Source of the DNA: Erodium maritimum
Lineage: Eukaryota; Streptophyta; Magnoliopsida; Geraniales; Geraniaceae
Assembly (NCBI GenBank): GCA_963921825.1
Contig: OY997589.1
Span: 18,249,735 to 18,313,734 of the forward strand
Reading direction: 5' to 3'
DNA length: 64,000 nt
Shown: positions 35,664-47,343 of the stretch, piece after piece
Numbering within the stretch: position 1 is the first letter of the stretch
How the letters are laid out: every line of letters starts with the position of its first letter
The notes under the pieces: generated by a model
Databases searched by the model: none
Seen by the model: the letters and a program-made list of their open reading frames with translations, nothing else
Told to the model about the DNA's origin: nothing
Program-made: the position numbers and the translations under genes

Positions 35664-36053
35664 CTATAGCTCGTGAACGTACTGCAGGAATTTATAATGG
35701 TCTCGAACGATCTCCCACAGACCCATCTTCGTGAAATGGGTGCCATGGGCCCTGTAGTGGGCAGCGGTTGCTTCAGAGCGAAAGTAAGTCTCGGTACTTC
35801 TCGGCGGGGCGTTATGAACTGCTACACGGTAGCAACGTTCATACCGGTGGATTCTTCGGGCGAGATCCTGCCAGTGGTCTCGAAACTGTTTCTGGGTTCT
35901 CGGCGGGGAATTGGCCGGAGCACCGTGGACAAAATTGGCATAGATTACCGGCCAGTACCTATGATTTAGGCCCGGCCGGGCGTCCTGCAGCCAACATAGG
36001 ACCAACACCATCTCTTCCTCGTTGGTCCACGGGTATGAGCCTACGCCGGCCAT
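35664..36053 (-). CDS. SANT/Myb-like protein of the Harbinger element (129 aa)
   Basis: Small protein with one Myb/SANT-like (trihelix-like) DNA-binding domain, the kind that Harbinger elements encode next to their transposase. Residues ~8-60 read PWTNEEEMVLVLCWLQDARPG..RYWPVIYANF, then RTQKQFRDHWQDLARRIHRYERCY, the tryptophan-spaced helices of this fold. A later FTKMGLWEIVRDHYKF block matches the FTWKHWWDLVKGEHKW block of the neighbouring gene, so the two are paralogous. ATG at 36053 is chosen because a TATA box lies 102 bp upstream; an upstream in-frame ATG at 36227 lies on the far side of that TATA box. The expected role is binding the element's terminal repeats. Confidence 0.7.
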   Translation of the reverse strand: MAGVGSYPWTNEEEMVLVLCWLQDARPGLNHRYWPVIYANFVHGAPANSPPRTQKQFRDHWQDLARRIHRYERCYRVAVHNAPPRSTETYFRSEATAAHYRAHGTHFTKMGLWEIVRDHYKFLQYVHEL

Positions 36054-36154
36054 TGGTGCTTCGAAGAAAGGGAGGAAAAATGGAAGAACAAAAGTATGGG
36101 AGATAGAGAGAGATTTGGAGAAGAGGTGTGAAGAATGAAGGAGGAAAAGGGTGG

Positions 36155-36162
36155 TATTTATA
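36155..36162 (-). promoter_or_regulatory. TATA box of the 129-aa SANT-like gene
   Basis: TATAAATA on the minus strand, 102 bp upstream of the ATG at 36053, followed by a C/T-rich leader. Confidence 0.6.
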
Positions 36163-36401
36163 GGCCAAAACCGCCGGCCACTAGGGGCATTTTGGTCATT
36201 TTGTGGTGGTGGTGGCAATAATGGCACACATCAATAATGGACACCTCATAATGTAAAAAAAAAGATATTCTTTGACCAAATTCAAACAAGTCATTAAAGT
36301 AAAACAATTACCAAAACATGAAACTTAAAAAACATTCATTAAAGGAATCTTGAATTACAACTTAAAAAAAACAAGTACGGTAAGCTGGAAAAAAAAACAA
36401 G

Positions 36402-37380
36402 TCACTGGGCCATCAGATTGCGCAAAATATTAAGTTGCGTCATGTGGGCCTGTAGCTGCTCGGGGTCCATGCCCGAAGTGTCAGTCTTTTCAGCTTCGAC
36501 CCACTGCTGGTATCCCATCAGCTTCAGTTGCGCAGCCTTCTCAATGGTCCTGACTTGGCTTGCTTCTTTGGCCGCTATATGGGCCCTCTCGACACGATCG
36601 GCAACCGCTTCCTTAGACGATGATGCTGAGCCCTTACCTCTGAGCCTTGCAGCCCATAGGCCTCTTGTACTGGGGTTAACCGTCCGTATTAGCACCGGTC
36701 GTTTGCTGACTGTCCTCACAGTCCGGCGTGTCTTCACGAGGGCGCTTGCCGGAGTCGGTAGAATCTTCGACATCGAACTCCGTAACCGGTGTCGGTACAA
36801 CGGGCTCGTCAACAACAAAGTAATGAGAATTCCACTTGTGTTCTCCTTTCACAAGATCCCACCAGTGTTTCCATGTGAATGGATGACCACAAGCCGAGAT
36901 GTATTGCTCCTCGGTCAACTTCATGATACCCGCATCGTCCCGGCCGCTCCTGTGGTCCCTGCAGTTCTTCACAAACAGCCCTTGGAAGAACGTCACTTTG
37001 GGATTCGTCCCCAGCCAGTGGTCTTTGCACTGCTTCCCCGACCTCACCGGATCATCCGGGCCCCGAGTGGATTCCATTTCCGCAGCGATGGCCCCCCAGT
37101 ACTTCAAATTATGCTTCTGGTTTCCGTGCACTGAGTCATACGAGTGGTGCATCCAAGCTCGAACTAACCTGCAGTCCTCCTCGTCGGTCCATAAGACGCG
37201 CTTTGCTTTGGCCTTTGTCGGACGGACGGACGGACGGACTTCGGCGGGCTCGGAAATGGGTTGAGAGGATTGGACAGTCGGGTTGGGGGAAAAGCAAGGC
37301 TCCAAAAACTCTTGGGACAAAGTTTCATCCGTCACCGACCTATAGTTGAGAACCCACTCGTTGAGATCGAAAGAAGACAT
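36402..37380 (-). CDS. SANT/Myb-like protein of the Harbinger element, C terminus frameshifted
   Basis: The open frame 37380-36676 encodes 234 aa and starts MSSFDLNEWVLNY. A Myb/SANT-like domain follows the basic KAKAKRVLWTDEEDCRLVRAW stretch (residues ~50-70), then YWGAIAAEME, GKQCKDHWLGTNPKVTFF and FTWKHWWDLVKGEHKW. The family's usual C-terminal part (RGLWAARLRGKGSASSSKEA, then an Ala/Glu-rich helix) follows in another frame, 36695-36402, so a frameshift near 36690 has truncated the protein; a normal intron does not fit. Plant databases often mislabel this family as glutathione S-transferase T3-like or NAM-associated. A TATA box at 37471-37464 lies 84 bp upstream of the ATG. It is the larger paralogue of the 129-aa protein. 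Confidence 0.75.
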
Positions 37381-37463
37381 AGCGAAAGAAATTTGAATAG
37401 GACTTTTTGAAGTGTAGTAGAAGAGAGAAATTGAGTGTGTGTAAAAATGAGTTTAGGGGTGTT

Positions 37464-37471
37464 TATTTATA
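37464..37471 (-). promoter_or_regulatory. TATA box of the larger SANT-like gene
   Basis: TATAAATA on the minus strand within CCCCCTATAAATAAACACCC, 84 bp upstream of the ATG at 37380. The leader has ACACACTCAATTTCTCTC. Confidence 0.65.
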
Positions 37472-37940
37472 GGGGGAAAGTGAAAAAAAATGTTAATGTT
37501 GCTGCCAGCGAACCAGGCCACGTGTCGCCAGCCTGTGGCTCGCCAACGGCCGGCGCGCCACCCGAGGAGGTCAAAGTCTTCCTCGCCAGCGAGATCTGCT
37601 GGCGAGGTCGTTAACGGCTACCCAAGTCGCCAACGTGCTCCTCGCCTCCACCTCGCCTGCTCCCCACCTCCTCCTCGTCGGCGAGATCATCTCGCCAGCT
37701 GCTCCTCGCCCACGACTGTGGGTGTTCTAAGAGTGTAATAAAATGTACACGGAAATTGTTTCACTCTCCATTTCTGTTTATTTTTTCAACTACTTCATCA
37801 TCATATTACAAGCATAGTACATGACCATTTATAAGCATGGTATTGGTTACTTCAAGCAAGGTGATTGGACAATAAGTTAGTCCGATAGGATAAGGACAGG
37901 TGCCTCTTTGGTGGGTCCACATACATGGTAATTTGTAACA

Positions 37941-40900
37941 CTCCCCCTTGGACCCACTATAAATATAAGACGTGCCTTAAACTGCCTCGTTAAATACCTC
38001 CTCATGAAAATCTGGCGGAACAAAACCTGTAAGGAAAAGAGTGCAGCACACAAAATGTGCTTGAAGTTGTGCTTTATGCTGCCTCGTTAAAAACATTTCC
38101 AAGAAAACCATGTGAGACAAAACTTGGATAAGGGAAAAAGAGTACAACGCACAAAATTTGTCTCTCCTTGACTTCAGGCAGGTTACTTTGATTGCTCGGT
38201 TGAGTCGACGCATCCTGATATTGAACATTAACTTCTCAACAAGTGGATGTTAGGAAAACCATACCGAGTAGAGTGTTTCTTCCATTTAGTCACTTTTGGT
38301 GAGTTGAACGTGCATAACAGCTGCCTCGTTAAATACCTTTCCAGAAAAACCTCGTGGGACAAAACCTGAATAAGGGAAAACGAGTGCAGCGCACGAAAAC
38401 ATACCCCCCCCCCCCCCCCCCCCCCGACTGTCGCTCCCTCTGAAGATCGACTGAGTGATCTCGGTTGCTTGTGAAGTCGACTCATATTATCTAACTTCCC
38501 AAAACTGATGTTGCCCAAATTTCAGTGAATCAAACCTACAGGGTTTTCACTACGTGATTATAATTGACGTCAATCTCATGACTCTTCTGGAGTTCATGAT
38601 AAAAGGATTTATGAGCAGATGGTGGTTGCAACAAAAACACTGAACCTTGAGAAACTGTCTTCCCAAACTATAACTGTCCCATGACATGTTTTGTAGATCT
38701 GCTTCTTTCTCAAAATCGGTAAGTAGTTTCTGAGCTCAAACTGGCTAGCACATTTACTGCGAATTTTCTATCAGGCCTTATACATTATAATGTCTCAAAT
38801 TTAGATATGGTACTTCAAGACCAAATATCTTTTCATTTTTTAGACAAATGAGATCCTCTATAGGATCTAAATATCGATCGATCGTTTGAATACCAAGCCG
38901 AACACGCTTCAGGCGTTTCTTATCATATGTATATTTATGGATCCATTTGGAGTATGCTCGATCTTCAGGCTGAGACAATACTTTACCATCAAAAGCTTTC
39001 ATTTGAAAGTCTTTGTTTAGGCATATTGTAGTTTTAAGGACCTCTTCAGGAGTCCATATGATCGACCCACACTACTTATTGAGTACATGGTTTCTCATAC
39101 CATGTTTCATTGCCTCATGCAAATAAAACCATTCAGAGAGTCATTTCTCTTGATAATCTCAAATACTTTGGGGGAATGTCATTGATTCTAGAAATTTAAT
39201 TTTTGAAGGGATTTGCTTCAGGCAAATGGAAATGCTTCAAGAAATGCATGAGTTTTGCTTCAGGAAAATTACAATGCTTCATGCAATGCAAGTCCTTCGG
39301 GGACTTTTATAAATGTTGGCACTCAAAGTACCATTAGTAGTGGATACGTCTATCAAATATACCATGGTGATCACACATCACAACTTTATCAAAAGTTGGC
39401 TTCGAGTCATTTGAGAAAAACACCTTTATAACATGTGTTTTATATTCAGAATCTTTGTTTTCTCATTCATCTATATCCAGCTGGTAAAACATCCTTCGAT
39501 GTTTTGCTCATGATTTTGAACATTAGATATTATGTCAATAAGTCGATTCTTCTGGATTGACATTTTCTCGTATTGGCCAAACATGTCTTTAAATGACATT
39601 AGTCAACACCACGTGGTTCAATGTCAAAATCATCTACCATTTCAATCATAGTAATAGTAATGCCCTTATCAATGGAAACCGATTTTCGATTTCATGATTT
39701 ATTTTATATGTGAGTAATTCAAATGAATTTTCTCATTGCTTCTCTTGCAACTCTTCAGGAGTATTAGAGCTTTTTGGCACTTCCGGGCCGATTGGTTCTT
39801 CTGAAACCGCTTATGGTGGTTGTTTTGGAACCACCTTTGGTAGTTTTTTTAGAAGTAACGCTTTTGTTGGAATTGTTATTCTTGTCAACTTCTAGAATCA
39901 TGCTCATTCATAATCTGCATTATTCTTTCTTTCTTGGAATCAATATTTTTTGATCCAAGTAGCCTCTTACGCTTCTGGCGTGTACAAGAGGAGCCATTCT
40001 CCGCTTTCACAAAGTTTTTAAATCTTTGCAGGTATCTTGGCATGACTTGATTATTTTTCTAAATGTGTCTAGCATTTGGTTTGCAACATTTTTCAAATGT
40101 GCGATCTTCTGTACTTCAGGTACATATGATGAAAAAAAATTCCAAAACATTTCACGCCTTACTTCAAGAAGGTCTTTTCTCTTCACTTCAAGGTGAAGGA
40201 TATCGTCTCATCAAAATGAAACTAACAGATCACGCTATAAATATCTTTTCCTTCAGGGACTCAAAATACCAGAATTGTCAAGGCGATCAAAATTATAAAA
40301 GCGTGTCAAAAACTTAGTAAATGCAATGTTACATGATAAGACCATCTACCGGACGCGTCTCTAATTAAGTAAGTATGGTCATATATATCCTCATAAATTC
40401 TCTACATGAGTAATTGAAATTTCATACTAAAATTGTCTTTATATGGTTTGACCGTAAACTATATCATGTGAGAAGCAATACGAAATATTTTATAGGACAT
40501 TGGAACCTTCTAGTTCTTTAATGAATATCCACATTAATTCTCAATGATCCTACGTATCATATTCGATCCCAAATGATCATGACGAATACGTCGACGTATA
40601 AAACATTTTTATTATTGAACTTCTGGTTCAATATAGCGTAGGATTAACTGTTCTCATGGTATAGTAAAACTCATGTATCAGAGCATTTAGCCTTTCAGTA
40701 CTTTCTTTTCACTTTAATCACTTCAAGTGATACTTGAGAAACACAATCTCATTTGTGGTCTCAACATGACATGTATCAAATTGTACGTCGTTAACACTGA
40801 GTAAGTGCTTCTGGATCTACTTTCATATAGAGCATTATGAATGCTTAACTTCATTTTATTCTCAACGACATGATAGCTCTTCCGGATCCCTTAATTACAT

Positions 40901-41327
40901 TACCAAAATATTGTTAACCTTTACCTCAACCAAGGTTAAATATGAAAATTGTTTCTCATTCTTTAGGGAAATATTATGACAGTGATACAAATATCATTTT
41001 CATTTTCGCACATGGATTGATCGCTTCAGGGATCAATATATAATCAATGAAATGGACCATAATAATATGAACTATATCGTCATCTTTAAATACGTCTGAG
41101 ACATTAAATTCATTTAGATTTTTAGGATCTAAGTCATCGATTAGACTTTATCTCTATCATCCTTTCCTTTTTCCCTTAGTTGATGCTTGATATAAAGTCA
41201 TCAAAACATTTGGTCATACATAAGGTAATCAAACGATAATCTCTCCCATATCGTATTTGAGCGTATACTTTCAACATTTCTGGGAGGTCATAAATATATG
41301 AACTTCTGGTCATATAAATTGCAAGAA
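37941..41327 (-). pseudogene. Decayed Copia internal region (3' part)
   Basis: It begins with the polypurine tract complement and three diverged copies of a block containing TGCCTCGTTAAA and GGGACAAAACCT (from ~37981, ~38078 and ~38320). On the minus strand the integrase-RT linker of Copia polyproteins is recognisable near 39960-39880 (GSKNIDSKKERIMQ and following), interrupted by stops. A 74-codon fragment lies at 39002-38778. No intact gag, integrase or reverse transcriptase domain could be read, so the element cannot move on its own. Confidence 0.55.
38404..38425. repeat. (C)22 homopolymer
   Basis: An uninterrupted run of 22 C. Its exact length could be an assembly or sequencing estimate. 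Confidence 0.95.
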
Positions 41328-42273
41328 TGTAAAGACCTGAGTTTTTATTTCGTCAATTTATCGTTGGGAACGTCGTCGAGTTGGGGAGCGAGTCGATTAT
41401 TGGGTCGATTGCAAAAAAAAGGGAAAGAAAAGAAATAAAAAAAAGGGAAAAGAAATTTTTGGGCTGATCTGGGTCTGGACCAGACTTGGGTCATCTGAAG
41501 ACAAGCCCAAGTCCAGCTTGCACGAAACCCAGCCCAACCCACGCTATCAGGACCCTAGCCCACCCAACTCATCTTCTTCACGCGTCTTCGCACGCCTTTC
41601 GAGGCATTTCAGCGCCGTCCCTCGTTCTCGCCCTTCTCCTTCGATTTCTCTCTCTCGATATTCTTCTCCCTTGTGATGCCGACCCACCACCACCTCACAC
41701 TCCGCCCTCACCCTCTTCCCAAGCTCGATTCGAACCTAACACTACCGGAACAAACACAGACTCGCCGGATAACGCTCGGATTCGAAGCTTCTGAGCTCGT
41801 TTCAGCGACATCAACCGAGGAACGAAGAGGGTTCGTCCTCCCTCCCCCTTCTCCTTCTTCCCTAGCCTCGCCCCTTCTGATTTCATACCGTTCTGAGATC
41901 GATTCGAGCGGGTGTGGTCGGAAACATCGTCGGCGACCTCGAGCTCGTCAGATCCGGAACAGGGACGAGTTTTGGGTCACGTCCGAGCCACCGCCACCAC
42001 GTCCACGCGTCGCCGGGAATCTGACGCTCACCTCCACCTTCGTCCTCCCTTTCCGAGCCTCCCAGACACTATGGACGGTGGCTGGAGAACGCTGGCCTCG
42101 CCGGAGAAGCCACCATCTCAGACCTAACCAACACGGGTTGGGCCAGGTCCGGGAATTGGATTCCACTTGGAGTAAGCGTTGGCTTAATCGCCCCAAGTAG
42201 AAGTAATTAGGTAGGTAACTCTTTACCAATTGCATCACTATGCAACTCTTGGATAGAATAAACACATCATATG

Positions 42274-45200
42274 TGTTGGCACAAATTCTATCTGATGCCC
42301 TAGGTCCAAAACCTTTTTGTAAAACCTAGAAAAGTTCAACCATATCCGGATATGAAACCTCGCCTACTATGCGCACCACGCTTTGGCATAACCAACACAT
42401 AGCAACCAAAATTTCACTCCATGCTATCAAACGTAAACGACTATGTGCACCACGCTTTGGCATAACCTACACATAGCAATTTAAGGTTTGATCCATCTAA
42501 CTTTAGACAATTGTGTGCACCACGCTTTGGCATAACCTATACACAACGTTCTAAGGTTGGATAAGTGCTTAATCCATCCCATCTAGCTTAGAGGACTATG
42601 TGCACCACACTTTGGCATAACCTACACATAGGTCTAAGGTTCGATAGGTGGACCAATATGGAAGGCATCTCACCGACTTAATATTTAGTTTTAGGGTTGA
42701 TTTCACCTTATTGTATCATATACAAAAAGGTCCGTTGTATCACATACAAACGGTCTAAGCACTTTAACAACAAATATGTCATGCAATACCATGCATAAGC
42801 ATAAAAGTAAACGTGTCATAGCATAGTCCATTACTAAATTGGTCTTCATAAGCCCATATGAAGACCAAAGGTCAATCTAGGGGTGAAACAAAAACAAGCC
42901 TCCAAGAGAACTCTTCATCTTGAACCTCCGTCTTTGAGTTCCACCTCCCACTTTCCTTTTTGACTTTCCTTCAAAAATTGCTTCTTCTTTGAAAAACACG
43001 GTCTTGGGCTTCTCTTGTTACAAAGAACTTATTACAATAAAAATAACGACACGCGGGCCGTATTTAAATTACAAACCCAAATAAAATTAAAGCAAGCAAA
43101 ATTGGTCGGGATGGGCTATGCTATGCACCATGCATCAAGCAACACACCTTAAAGTAAAAAATTTATTCAATGATAATTGTAGCGCCTCTAACGGGGTGAA
43201 GGGGTTCGGAGAATTTTTCACTAAGGCATTTGAATTGCCAAAGAAAAACCTCATCGGAATTAATCCAACAATTGGATTTTATGATATTCGAACTTGTTTT
43301 AAAACAACTCGAATAACCACAATTCCATTAAAAAATCACAATCATATTGTGAATTAAACCATATGTTCATAACATAGTATTACAAAGTATTAGTGCCCCC
43401 AAAAAGGATGCTATCATCACTTGAACTAGGATGATACTAGCACTTATGCATGCATGCTACTAGCACTTTCAAAATATGCTACTAGTACTCATGCATGCGT
43501 GCTACTAGCACCTTCAACATTTCATAATCACATTATGAAATCAATTATCCATTCACAATAGATTATTTTCACGGTTCATAACCGTGCACCCCATTAGAAA
43601 AACTAATTTGCATAATCATAGTTCACAACTATAACACATGTTGTATAATCCTATTATCCAACATGCCTAAATCATGCAAATTCAGCCTACAATCAAACAT
43701 GCATGGTCGGTTTAAACGAATTACAAGAGGCTCTGATACCACTGTTGGAATTATAGGGAGCAAAACGCAGCGGAAAATAAAACTTTTCCTAGAATAGCCT
43801 CAGGATCCATGTAATTCCGAGTAAACCGACAAACAAAAATTAAAGGAGAGATTACCTCTTTCAATTTTCAGCTTGGTTCGAGACAGGGACCAACTTGCAG
43901 CTCGTATATCTCAGCAACGAACCGTTGGAATGCAAATCCCTCCGGTCAGACTGAAGGCCAATGTGTGAAGAACGTTCACCCCAAAAATCAGCAAGATCGG
44001 ACCTCGGATGAACCTCCGATCGAGCACTTTACAGTGGCTGGTCGGACAGAATATGGGCAGAAAATCTGGGCAGATTTTTCTCTTCTTCTTGCAAACCAAG
44101 AACACTCGAAACAAATGGGTTTGATGGATTAAGTGTGAGTTGAGACGTTTCCAAAAGGATCCGTCCTCTACCGGTATCCACACCAACAAGATATCCCAAA
44201 TCGCTTGTGTGCTAGCACAAAGGAAGAACACTTCTTCCTCTCTTTCTCTCTAACTTGTTTCTCTCCCTACCCTCTGAGAACCATTCTCAACACAATGAAA
44301 AATCTGATTTTTCTTCTCTCTCTTGCATGCATATATAACCCAACATGACCACACTTATTTTATTTGGAAAAACCCAACACTTGGACTTCCAACTTGGACA
44401 AGTGTCTCACTTAGGTTTTGCATGCTTACTATTCCTAAACATGACTCCACTAAGTCATTTCAAGCAAGTCCAACTCTTGGACTTTCTTTTATGACAAGTG
44501 TCTCATTTTAGGAGTAGTGCTCATGCAAAAATACCATATTTGAATTTCAAAAATCATTTTTGCATTTTAATTGCCCACCATAATCTTCATTATATTGGCA
44601 ATTCGAAAAACGAGTTAAATGAATAAATAAATATTATATCGAATATAATATATTATTTTATTCACTTGAGGGACTTCAAAAGTCCAATTCGATTTTGGAC
44701 TCGTTGTTGTGTGCGACCCTGTAGGCTCATAACACGTGTTGGCAGTGGGCCCGAAATCCTCGTTTCGTCCACATGTCATAGTTGGCCTCTAGCAAGGCAT
44801 TATGACTACCCAAACGTTTAAGATGATCGTTAATCCGACTTAACCTTTACCCGCTAATATGCTAACCCTTCTGTCAACGATATCTCGATCGAATAAGGCA
44901 TAGGGCCGTCATCCTTATTTTATTCGATCGCTGTTTCTTGATCTTAAGTAGACTTCCAGTGATAACTCTTTATCAATTCGCATGGCCATGCTTTTCCTGC
45001 AGTCCCACTTATCAAGGGGCCCAAACGATATCTCTCATATTTATATGAGTGACAGATCCCTTATCAGTCAACCATATCTCTCACATAGACACTTATGCAC
45101 CCAATCACATCCTTTATAATTGCCCGGTTAAAGACAGCGTTTAACTGTGTCAAAGCACACAGCCACCTATGTAGAAATCATGATGACTATAAGGTCAGAG

Positions 45201-45572
45201 GACTTAAGTCATATTACGGTACTGAGAAATACTCATGACAGTTCCTATGTAGTATTCTCATAGTGGGTCATCCAATGCCATTTCCCTAAATGACATCTAT
45301 GATTTGACTTCATATCCAATATGTATGATCAGTAAAACGTGATCATCAGCCAACATCATACTAGTCTTAGTATATCAGTAAGACCAGGGATCAAGTGAAT
45401 AATACTCTATTACTTCTAAGAGTTTTACTATCAGGTCCTCAACCCGATGATCTTAAGAAAGAGTATTATTCACACTATTAACATTTCACAAATGATAATA
45501 GTAGTGCCGGTGTATTAATGAAATGATAATGTCGTCCATAATCACGATTGGCCTAGGGCACAAAAACCAACA
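42274..45572 (-). mobile_element. Nested LARD-like LTR element, one LTR and non-coding internal DNA
   Basis: 43743-45572 is an LTR on the minus strand (TGTTGG..CCAACA). At its left, GGCTCTGATACCAC (43729-43742) is the complement of a tRNA-Met primer-binding site, so the internal region runs leftward. That internal region (to ~42274) has no coding capacity and carries a ~75-bp tandem repeat. The left boundary TGTTGGCACAAATTC is preceded by ATATG, and GTATG follows the right end, a duplication with one change. The second LTR is missing or strongly rearranged; the left end looks like a start of another LTR type. Confidence 0.6.
42364..42634. repeat. Tandem repeat, four ~70-85 bp units
   Basis: Four copies of CTATGTGCACCACGCTTTGGCATAACC followed by a short inverted match (ACACATAG) and a more variable linker. 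CTATGTG..CACATAG makes each unit a potential stem-loop. Confidence 0.85.
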
Positions 45573-46458
45573 GTATGCGTCCTGCGGGAGCATTACCTTG
45601 GTTCCCTATGACATATGGTCCTTTGGGGGCATTTCTGAGAATCCCGACGATAAGCGTCCCTCGGGGATTGTTACCGGTAGCCCGATGTATGTGCCTCCTC
45701 TGAACCGAGGGAAAATCTGATATGACACGAATACTCTTGTGGATCGGAGTATGAGATCCAACATGACACAAAGAGTATTGTGGATCGGAGGGTGGTGACT
45801 TCATGTCCCACGACATTACTTAAACGCTCTATCTTCTATTGATTGTTAATAAATGCATTGTTTACTTTATTTTCTATGATTGTTACTGGCTCTTTGAAAG
45901 CGTTAAATATCTGTTTTATTCCCGTATTTCAACATCTTCTTAGTTCTCCGTATCATTGAGGCCCAAACGAAATTGTGAATTTCTATTTGTTAAACTTAAA
46001 GACCGTTATCCTTAAGAATGTGGTATTGTTCTTATCTTGCCTATGTTATAACATCATTTTGATTAAAGTATTAATTGCAATATGTATTGTCATGCTAAAG
46101 CTATTTTATTACTAAATTGAAGGTTAAATTGTTTATCTATTTTCCCTACTGAGCGTAAGCTCACCCCTATTTGTTTTATTGACTGTTTTTACAAGCGTGC
46201 TTGTTGAGTAGTGGACTCGACGCTCGGGAGCTTCTGTGGGTCCGTGTGCTTTTGTCTTTAGAGACGATGGTGGTCCTATTTTTTTTTTGTTGCGAAACTT
46301 ACGTTTAAAGAATTTATTATGGAACTTTTACTTGAGATATTTTGGTGCAAACTAAACTTGGAGAGTTATAGTGGATTTGAGACACTTTTGTTGTTACATT
46401 TTGTATTATTTTCAAGTCACGTCTCGAGTCCGGTCAATACTGAATTTGGGGCGTGACA

Positions 46459-47195
46459 AAGAGCATCTTGAATTAGAATCCCAAGTTCTATGAGACTTTA
46501 AGTCTGTATGATTTTCTGACCATACAACATTTAACAATACTGCACATAAGGCACGTATCAAGTTTCGGCATGCAATTTTTCATTTGGCCGTTATGGCACA
46601 TATCAAGCTTCGGCATGCGTTTTTCATCTTGCCGTTAAGGCACATATCAAGTTTCGGCATGCGATTTTTCATTTGGCCGTTCTGGCACATATCAAGGTTC
46701 GGCATGCGTTTTTCATCTGACCGTTAAGGCACATATCTAGCATTGGCCTGCAAATTTTCATTTGTAGCTTCTGGTCTCAAATGATTCAGTTTCAATATAA
46801 GGCTGCTTCTCAAATAGAGTCAGAAAAATAAAGTTGCATAAACGAATGTAAATATACAACGTATATAATTGGCGATCATAGAGCATACTCATGGATTGGC
46901 AATAACATATACATATAAGCATGAAACGAACACAAATAGATTTCACGAATATCGATATTAAATAATATCAACGAAATGAACTTTGTTCATATGAAATTTC
47001 GATACTTGAACAATGAAGCAGAGAATAGAGTGTTTGTACTAGATAACGAGTTGAGAAAGCTCATGCAAGAAACATCAAAGCTTAAATAAGTATTGAGGCA
47101 TAAACAAAGTCTTAACTTATAAATCATATAACAAATATAATCGATGTTGTAGGATAATAATGCATAACCTGAATATAACGATCGTGCTGATAATG
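46459..47195 (-). pseudogene. Decayed Copia internal region (5' part) with tandem repeat
   Basis: This continues the Copia internal region to the right of solo LTR D and ends next to the right LTR at a GTGCTGATAATG sequence where the primer-binding site is expected. Apart from the tandem repeat at 46550-46770 it is AT-rich. No gag domain is recognisable. Confidence 0.45.
46550..46770. repeat. Tandem repeat, five ~44-bp units
   Basis: Each unit starts GGCAC(A/G)TATCAAG, then TTCGGCATGC, TTTTTCAT and a CCGTTA or CCGTTCT end. Alternate units resemble each other more than neighbours do, which suggests an ~89-bp higher-order unit. Confidence 0.88.
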
Positions 47196-47343
47196 TGTTG
47201 TAACTAATGCATAAAAATGAAGCTTCTGGTTTGGGAGTTGAAACTTGATTTCTAGATTCTATTGCGACTTGAGAAATCTCTATTTTCTCTATGTTTATAG
47301 AGTATGAACTAACAAGAGTGTAAATAAAAGATACAAGAACATT

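Larger units (their letters stand above)
35347..37727 (-). mobile_element. PIF/Harbinger element with two SANT/Myb-like genes, no visible transposase
   Basis: The ends are imperfect inverted repeats, GAGCAT-CACAGTC on the left and GAACACCCACAGTC (complement) on the right, flanked by the 3-bp duplication TAA (35344-35346 and 37728-37730) typical of PIF/Harbinger. The other LTR of the host Copia element provides the empty site. Subterminal DNA is rich in CTCGCCAGC/GCTGGCGAG motifs on both sides. Its two minus-strand genes each have a TATA box. No DDE transposase remains, so it must rely on a transposase supplied elsewhere. Confidence 0.85.
35191..37940 (-). repeat. 3' LTR of the Copia element, split by Harbinger
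   Basis: TGTTGTAA..TAACA boundaries. The LTR proper is 35191-35346 plus 37728-37940. Comparison with the right LTR (47196-50008) gives the uninterrupted sequence GAACTAACAAGAGTG and so confirms that 35347-37727 is an insertion. Confidence 0.8.
41328..46458 (-). mobile_element. Large solo LTR (copy D), interrupted by a nested LTR element
   Basis: In minus orientation it starts TGTCACGCCCCAAATTC (from 46458) and ends GGTCTTTACA at 41328. Flanks are AAGAA (41323-41327) and AAGAG (46459-46463), a duplication with one change. 45573-46458 closely matches 23036-23821 of copy B, including CGTCCTGCGGGAGCATTAC. 41340-42200 is GC-rich like 18430-19560 of copy B. It lies inside the Copia internal region. 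Confidence 0.75.

Noticed and set aside
36402..36695. Intron joining the two frames of the larger SANT-like gene
   Set aside because: The only donor/acceptor pairs would leave an intron of about 20-35 nt, too short for plants; a frameshift is more likely.
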